A stretch of DNA of 64,000 bases, taken from the NCBI RefSeq assembly GCF_025717045.1, contig NZ_JAOVZN010000006.1, positions 212,269 to 276,268 on the forward strand, in the 5' to 3' direction. Each line of letters starts with the position of its first letter. Position 1 is the stretch's first letter. This document shows, in pieces, positions 61,621-64,000 of this stretch. The notes beneath the pieces were generated by a model that worked only from the letters and a program-made list of their open reading frames with translations, was not told the origin of the DNA and ran no database searches. Source of the DNA: Flavobacterium sp. SH_e (GTDB lineage: Bacteria; Bacteroidota; Bacteroidia; Flavobacteriales; Flavobacteriaceae). Position numbers and translations under genes: made by a program.

Positions 61621-61625
61621 CCGCC

Positions 61626-62024
61626 ATGTTTGAAAAAGTAAAAAAAAACGGAACTGAACAATTAGGAAAAACGAATAGAATTGTAGAAGGAACATCAATA
61701 GTAGGAGACATAGTCTCTAAAGCCGATTTTAGATTAGACGGCGAATTAATTGGAAATTTTACTTCGCAAGGCAAAATTGTTATTGGGGCCAAAGGAGTTG
61801 TTAAAGGAGAAATTATTTGTAATAATGCTGATATAGAAGGAGAATTTCACGGAAAAATAAAAGTTCTCGAAACCCTAAATATTAAATCGACTGCTCAAAT
61901 TCACGGAGAAGTAGCTGTAGGGAAACTTTCTATAGAACCAGGCGCCGACTTCACAGCTACTTGCACGATGCTTGCACATTCAAATCAGGTAATAATGCTA
62001 GAAGATGGAAAAGGAGCCGAATAA
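61626..62024 (+). CDS. bactofilin (polymer-forming cytoskeletal protein)
   Basis: 132 residues. Short N-terminal tail, then the bactofilin beta-helix: NRIVEGTSIVGDIVSKADFRLDGELIGNFTSQGKIVIGAKGVVKGEIICNNADIEGEFHGKIKV, with the regular I/V-G repeats, and a C-terminal tail. Bactofilins self-assemble into filaments involved in cell shape and positioning. It starts 5 bp after sprE and overlaps the next gene by 20 bp, so it is part of the sprE-atp transcription unit. Confidence 0.93.
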   Translation: MFEKVKKNGTEQLGKTNRIVEGTSIVGDIVSKADFRLDGELIGNFTSQGKIVIGAKGVVKGEIICNNADIEGEFHGKIKVLETLNIKSTAQIHGEVAVGKLSIEPGADFTATCTMLAHSNQVIMLEDGKGAE

Positions 62025-62232
62025 TAATAGGAGAAACAAATGGCTTGCATTTATTAATATCCCTTTTCAAATGGGGGTTATTATTTTTTTATTCTCTTAT
62101 TTTGGAACTTGGCTAGACGAAAACCATCCAAGCCCTAAAGTATATTATAATACCATTTTTGTATTAATCGGTGTCGGTATTGCATTATATAATGTAATCC
62201 GACAGGTTAATGATATCAATAAAACAAAGTAG
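62005..62232 (+). CDS. AtpZ/AtpI-like small membrane protein
   Basis: 75 residues. Polar, Asn/Arg-rich N-terminus (MEKEPNNNRRNKWLAF), two membrane helices (about 15-33 and 48-65) connected by FGTWLDENHPSPKVYYNT, the F0F1-ATPase assembly AtpZ pattern (GxxxDxxxxt.P). It probably helps assemble or supply Mg2+ to the ATP synthase. The start lies within the bactofilin gene (20-bp overlap). Confidence 0.85.
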   Translation: MEKEPNNNRRNKWLAFINIPFQMGVIIFLFSYFGTWLDENHPSPKVYYNTIFVLIGVGIALYNVIRQVNDINKTK

Positions 62233-62290
62233 TTTGTAAATAAAAACCGCTTGAGATAAAAGTTGCATCTTTGCATCAAAATTATTTCAA

Positions 62291-62683
62291 ATGCTTTCAA
62301 AAAATTACAAACCGTTTTTTTATTTGTTCGGCCTTGCTTTAGGAACTTATATTATTCATAAAGCAATTTTTTTCTTTAGTGAAATTAGTACAGAAAATTT
62401 TCATTACAGTTTAGAATTACTGTATTTTTCTTTCTTCGCGATTTCGTCTTTATTATACCTTATATTATTAGTAGTAAAAAAGAAGAATTTTGAAATTGTC
62501 GGAATGACATTTTTATTTGGAACTTTTACACAAATGTTATTAGCCTATTTAGTTTTGCAGCCAATTTTAAAAATCAAAACAGGAGAGAGCGATGTTGAAA
62601 AAATGAGTTTTTTTTTAACATTTGTGCTGTTTTTGTTATTTCAGACGCTTTTAACTGTCCGATTATTAAATGAAAAGCCATAA
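62291..62683 (+). CDS. small membrane protein of the atp operon, AtpI-like position
   Basis: 130 residues with four membrane helices (about 8-27, 38-60, 70-92 and 108-125). No motif I can assign. By position between AtpZ/I and atpB it takes the place of atpI, but the sequence (LFGLALGTYIIHKAIFFFSEISTENFHYSLELLYFSFFA) does not obviously resemble E. coli AtpI. Candidate for a lineage-specific assembly factor. A CATCTTTG box (62266-62273) upstream is a near-consensus -7 element. Confidence 0.7.
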   Translation: MLSKNYKPFFYLFGLALGTYIIHKAIFFFSEISTENFHYSLELLYFSFFAISSLLYLILLVVKKKNFEIVGMTFLFGTFTQMLLAYLVLQPILKIKTGESDVEKMSFFLTFVLFLLFQTLLTVRLLNEKP

Positions 62684-62731
62684 AATAACAATTCTTTAAA
62701 ACAAGGTTTAAAAATAATTTTTCATATCCTT

Positions 62732-62759
62732 TTGAATATTAATAAAAAATGTACCTTTG
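62732..62759 (+). promoter_or_regulatory. sigma-A promoter of atpB
   Basis: TTG (62732-62734), 17 bp, TACCTTTG (62752-62759): exact consensus, 42 bp before the atpB ATG. It may give the main ATP synthase operon its own promoter, apart from read-through from sprE. Confidence 0.8.
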
Positions 62760-62801
62760 CACCAAATTTTAGAAACGTAAAAAAATAAGATTTTCCACGA
62801 T

Positions 62802-63977
62802 ATGGTGATTTCAAACAAACCACTCAGCTTTATTCTTGCAGCTTTTGTAGCTTCTCTACCTATTATGGGTTTTGCAAATCAAGAGAATGATTCGACGCAT
62901 GTTCAAACTGAAACGACTCACGAAGAGAAAGTAGTTTCACATACTGCTCACGAAGAAGGAGAGCATGTTGCTCTAGATCCTAAGGCTAAAGTAGATGCTT
63001 TTATTGATCACCACTTACAAGATTCTCATGACTTTGTTTTCTTTCAAGATGAAAAAGAAAACAAACACTACGGTTTTCCATTACCAGTTATTCTTATTGA
63101 TGGAGGATTAAAAGTTTTCTCTTCTTCAAAATTCCACTTTGGAGAAACAGTTGCAGAAGTTGACGGAAGTTTTTACAAATTAGTTCACGGTAAAATTTAC
63201 AAAACAGATGCAGCCGGAACAATTACTTTTAATGAGCACGGTCATCCAGAAAATGAAAAGCCATTAGATTTTTCAATTACAAAAAATGTTGTTTCAATGC
63301 TTTTCGTATCAGTATTATTATTGTTAATGTTTACTGGATTAGCAAGATCATATAAAAAAGGACCAATCCCAACAGGATTTGGTAGAGTTTTAGAGCCATT
63401 AGTAATTTTCATCAGAGATGAAATTGCAGTTCCAAATATTGGAGAGAAAAAATACCGTAAATATATGGGTTACCTATTAACTGTATTTTTCTTTGTTTGG
63501 ATCTTAAACTTATTAGGAATGACTCCGCTAGGAATCAACGTAACAGGAAACATTGCTATTACAGTTTGTTTGGCAGCCTTTACATTTATCATTACTCAAT
63601 TTAGTGCAAACAAAGATTATTGGGGACACATCTTCTGGATGCCAGGAGTACCAGTTCCAATGAAAATCATCTTAGCTCCAATTGAGGTTTTAGGAACATT
63701 AACAAAACCATTCGCATTATTAATCCGTTTGTACGCAAACATTACTGCAGGTCACGTAGTAATTATGAGTTTGATTGCAATGATCTTTGTTGGAAAAAAT
63801 TTAGCAGCAGATTTACCAATCTCATTAGGATTAACATTATTTATCTCTGTTATTGAAATCTTAGTTGCATTTTTACAAGCGTTTATCTTCACAATGTTAT
63901 CATCATTGTTTATTGGTATGGCTGTTCAAGATCATGATCACGCTCACCACCACGAAGACGAAACAGCGATTATTTAA
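62802..63977 (+). CDS. atpB: ATP synthase F0 subunit a
   Basis: 391 residues, longer than E. coli AtpB (271). N-terminal signal sequence (to about 26), then a His/Glu-rich ~130-residue periplasmic extension (DSTHVQTETTHEEKVVSHTAHEEG), which I recall as normal for Bacteroidota AtpB. The membrane core begins near 165 with LEPLVIFIRDEIAVPNIG. The essential Arg in LLIRLYANITAGHVVIMSL is residue 309, and the following helices are intact. The last residues are a His/Asp/Glu cluster (DHDHAHHHEDE). First structural gene of the operon; atpE should start just beyond the end of the window. Confidence 0.96.
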   Translation: MVISNKPLSFILAAFVASLPIMGFANQENDSTHVQTETTHEEKVVSHTAHEEGEHVALDPKAKVDAFIDHHLQDSHDFVFFQDEKENKHYGFPLPVILIDGGLKVFSSSKFHFGETVAEVDGSFYKLVHGKIYKTDAAGTITFNEHGHPENEKPLDFSITKNVVSMLFVSVLLLLMFTGLARSYKKGPIPTGFGRVLEPLVIFIRDEIAVPNIGEKKYRKYMGYLLTVFFFVWILNLLGMTPLGINVTGNIAITVCLAAFTFIITQFSANKDYWGHIFWMPGVPVPMKIILAPIEVLGTLTKPFALLIRLYANITAGHVVIMSLIAMIFVGKNLAADLPISLGLTLFISVIEILVAFLQAFIFTMLSSLFIGMAVQDHDHAHHHEDETAII

Positions 63978-64000
63978 TTTTTAGAAGTTTAATTTTATAT

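Overview
The window looks like a chromosomal segment of a Flavobacterium-type bacterium (Bacteroidota). The base composition is AT-rich. Many genes are preceded by the Bacteroidota sigma-A box TAnnTTTG, sometimes with a TTG element 17-18 bp upstream. The protein families are those of gliding flavobacteria: SprE/PorW-like T9SS lipoprotein, DUF6341/DUF6427/DUF4254, DUF5687, GH3-like enzyme, head-GIN protein, HU-plus-SPOR protein and a GlnRS with an added C-terminal domain. No phage, plasmid or CRISPR locus is present. The identification rests on protein recognition, not on a database search.

Layout. 0-9 kb: trpS, dprA, a SPOR protein, a probable orphan immunity gene (DUF2185) between two 27-bp direct repeats, two secreted proteins of unknown function, a Pif1-like helicase and an OmpH/Skp-like lipoprotein. 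9-19.6 kb: methyltransferase, mnmG, ybeY, a giant DUF4175-like membrane protein, gltX and an SPFH protein. The 717-bp gap between mnmG and ybeY carries nine ParB-box (parS) palindromes and two minisatellites, and two more parS lie downstream of mnmG. 19.6-29.2 kb: a YtxH/holin-like/DUF6327 membrane cluster, a 1.2-kb extremely AT-rich non-coding stretch, glnS, folB, tRNA-Cys and an rnr/head-GIN/LysE operon. 29.5-30.4 kb: an 800-bp AT-rich gap with DnaA-box-like sequences at the point where gene polarity changes from mostly minus to mostly plus; it is the best oriC candidate here. 30.4-38.4 kb: rpiB, tex, tatA, GH3-like, a REP-associated transposase (RAYT) and a DUF6909-like protein. 38.4-49.6 kb: a surface-polysaccharide locus (PCP-like protein, flippase, two polymerase/ligase-like proteins, three glycosyltransferases, UDP-glucuronate decarboxylase), then an ORF6N gene with a palindrome array and a CapK/PaaK-like ligase. 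49.7-56.6 kb: purD, DUF6341, DUF6427, upp, DUF4254, a GT9 glycosyltransferase and an FNR/2Fe-2S reductase. 56.7-64 kb: a DUF5687/ABC exporter pair, sprE/porW, bactofilin and the first genes of the F1Fo ATP synthase operon (atpZ/I-like, a membrane protein, atpB).

Main points. The most striking feature is the dense, almost evenly spaced parS array, which looks like a compact centromere about 17 kb from the proposed origin. Other unexplained structure includes a pair of ~100-bp palindromic elements with compensatory arm changes (probable RAYT substrates), a palindrome family shared between an ORF6N gene and its downstream spacer, and a tandem duplication of the 3' end of tRNA-Cys with its terminator.
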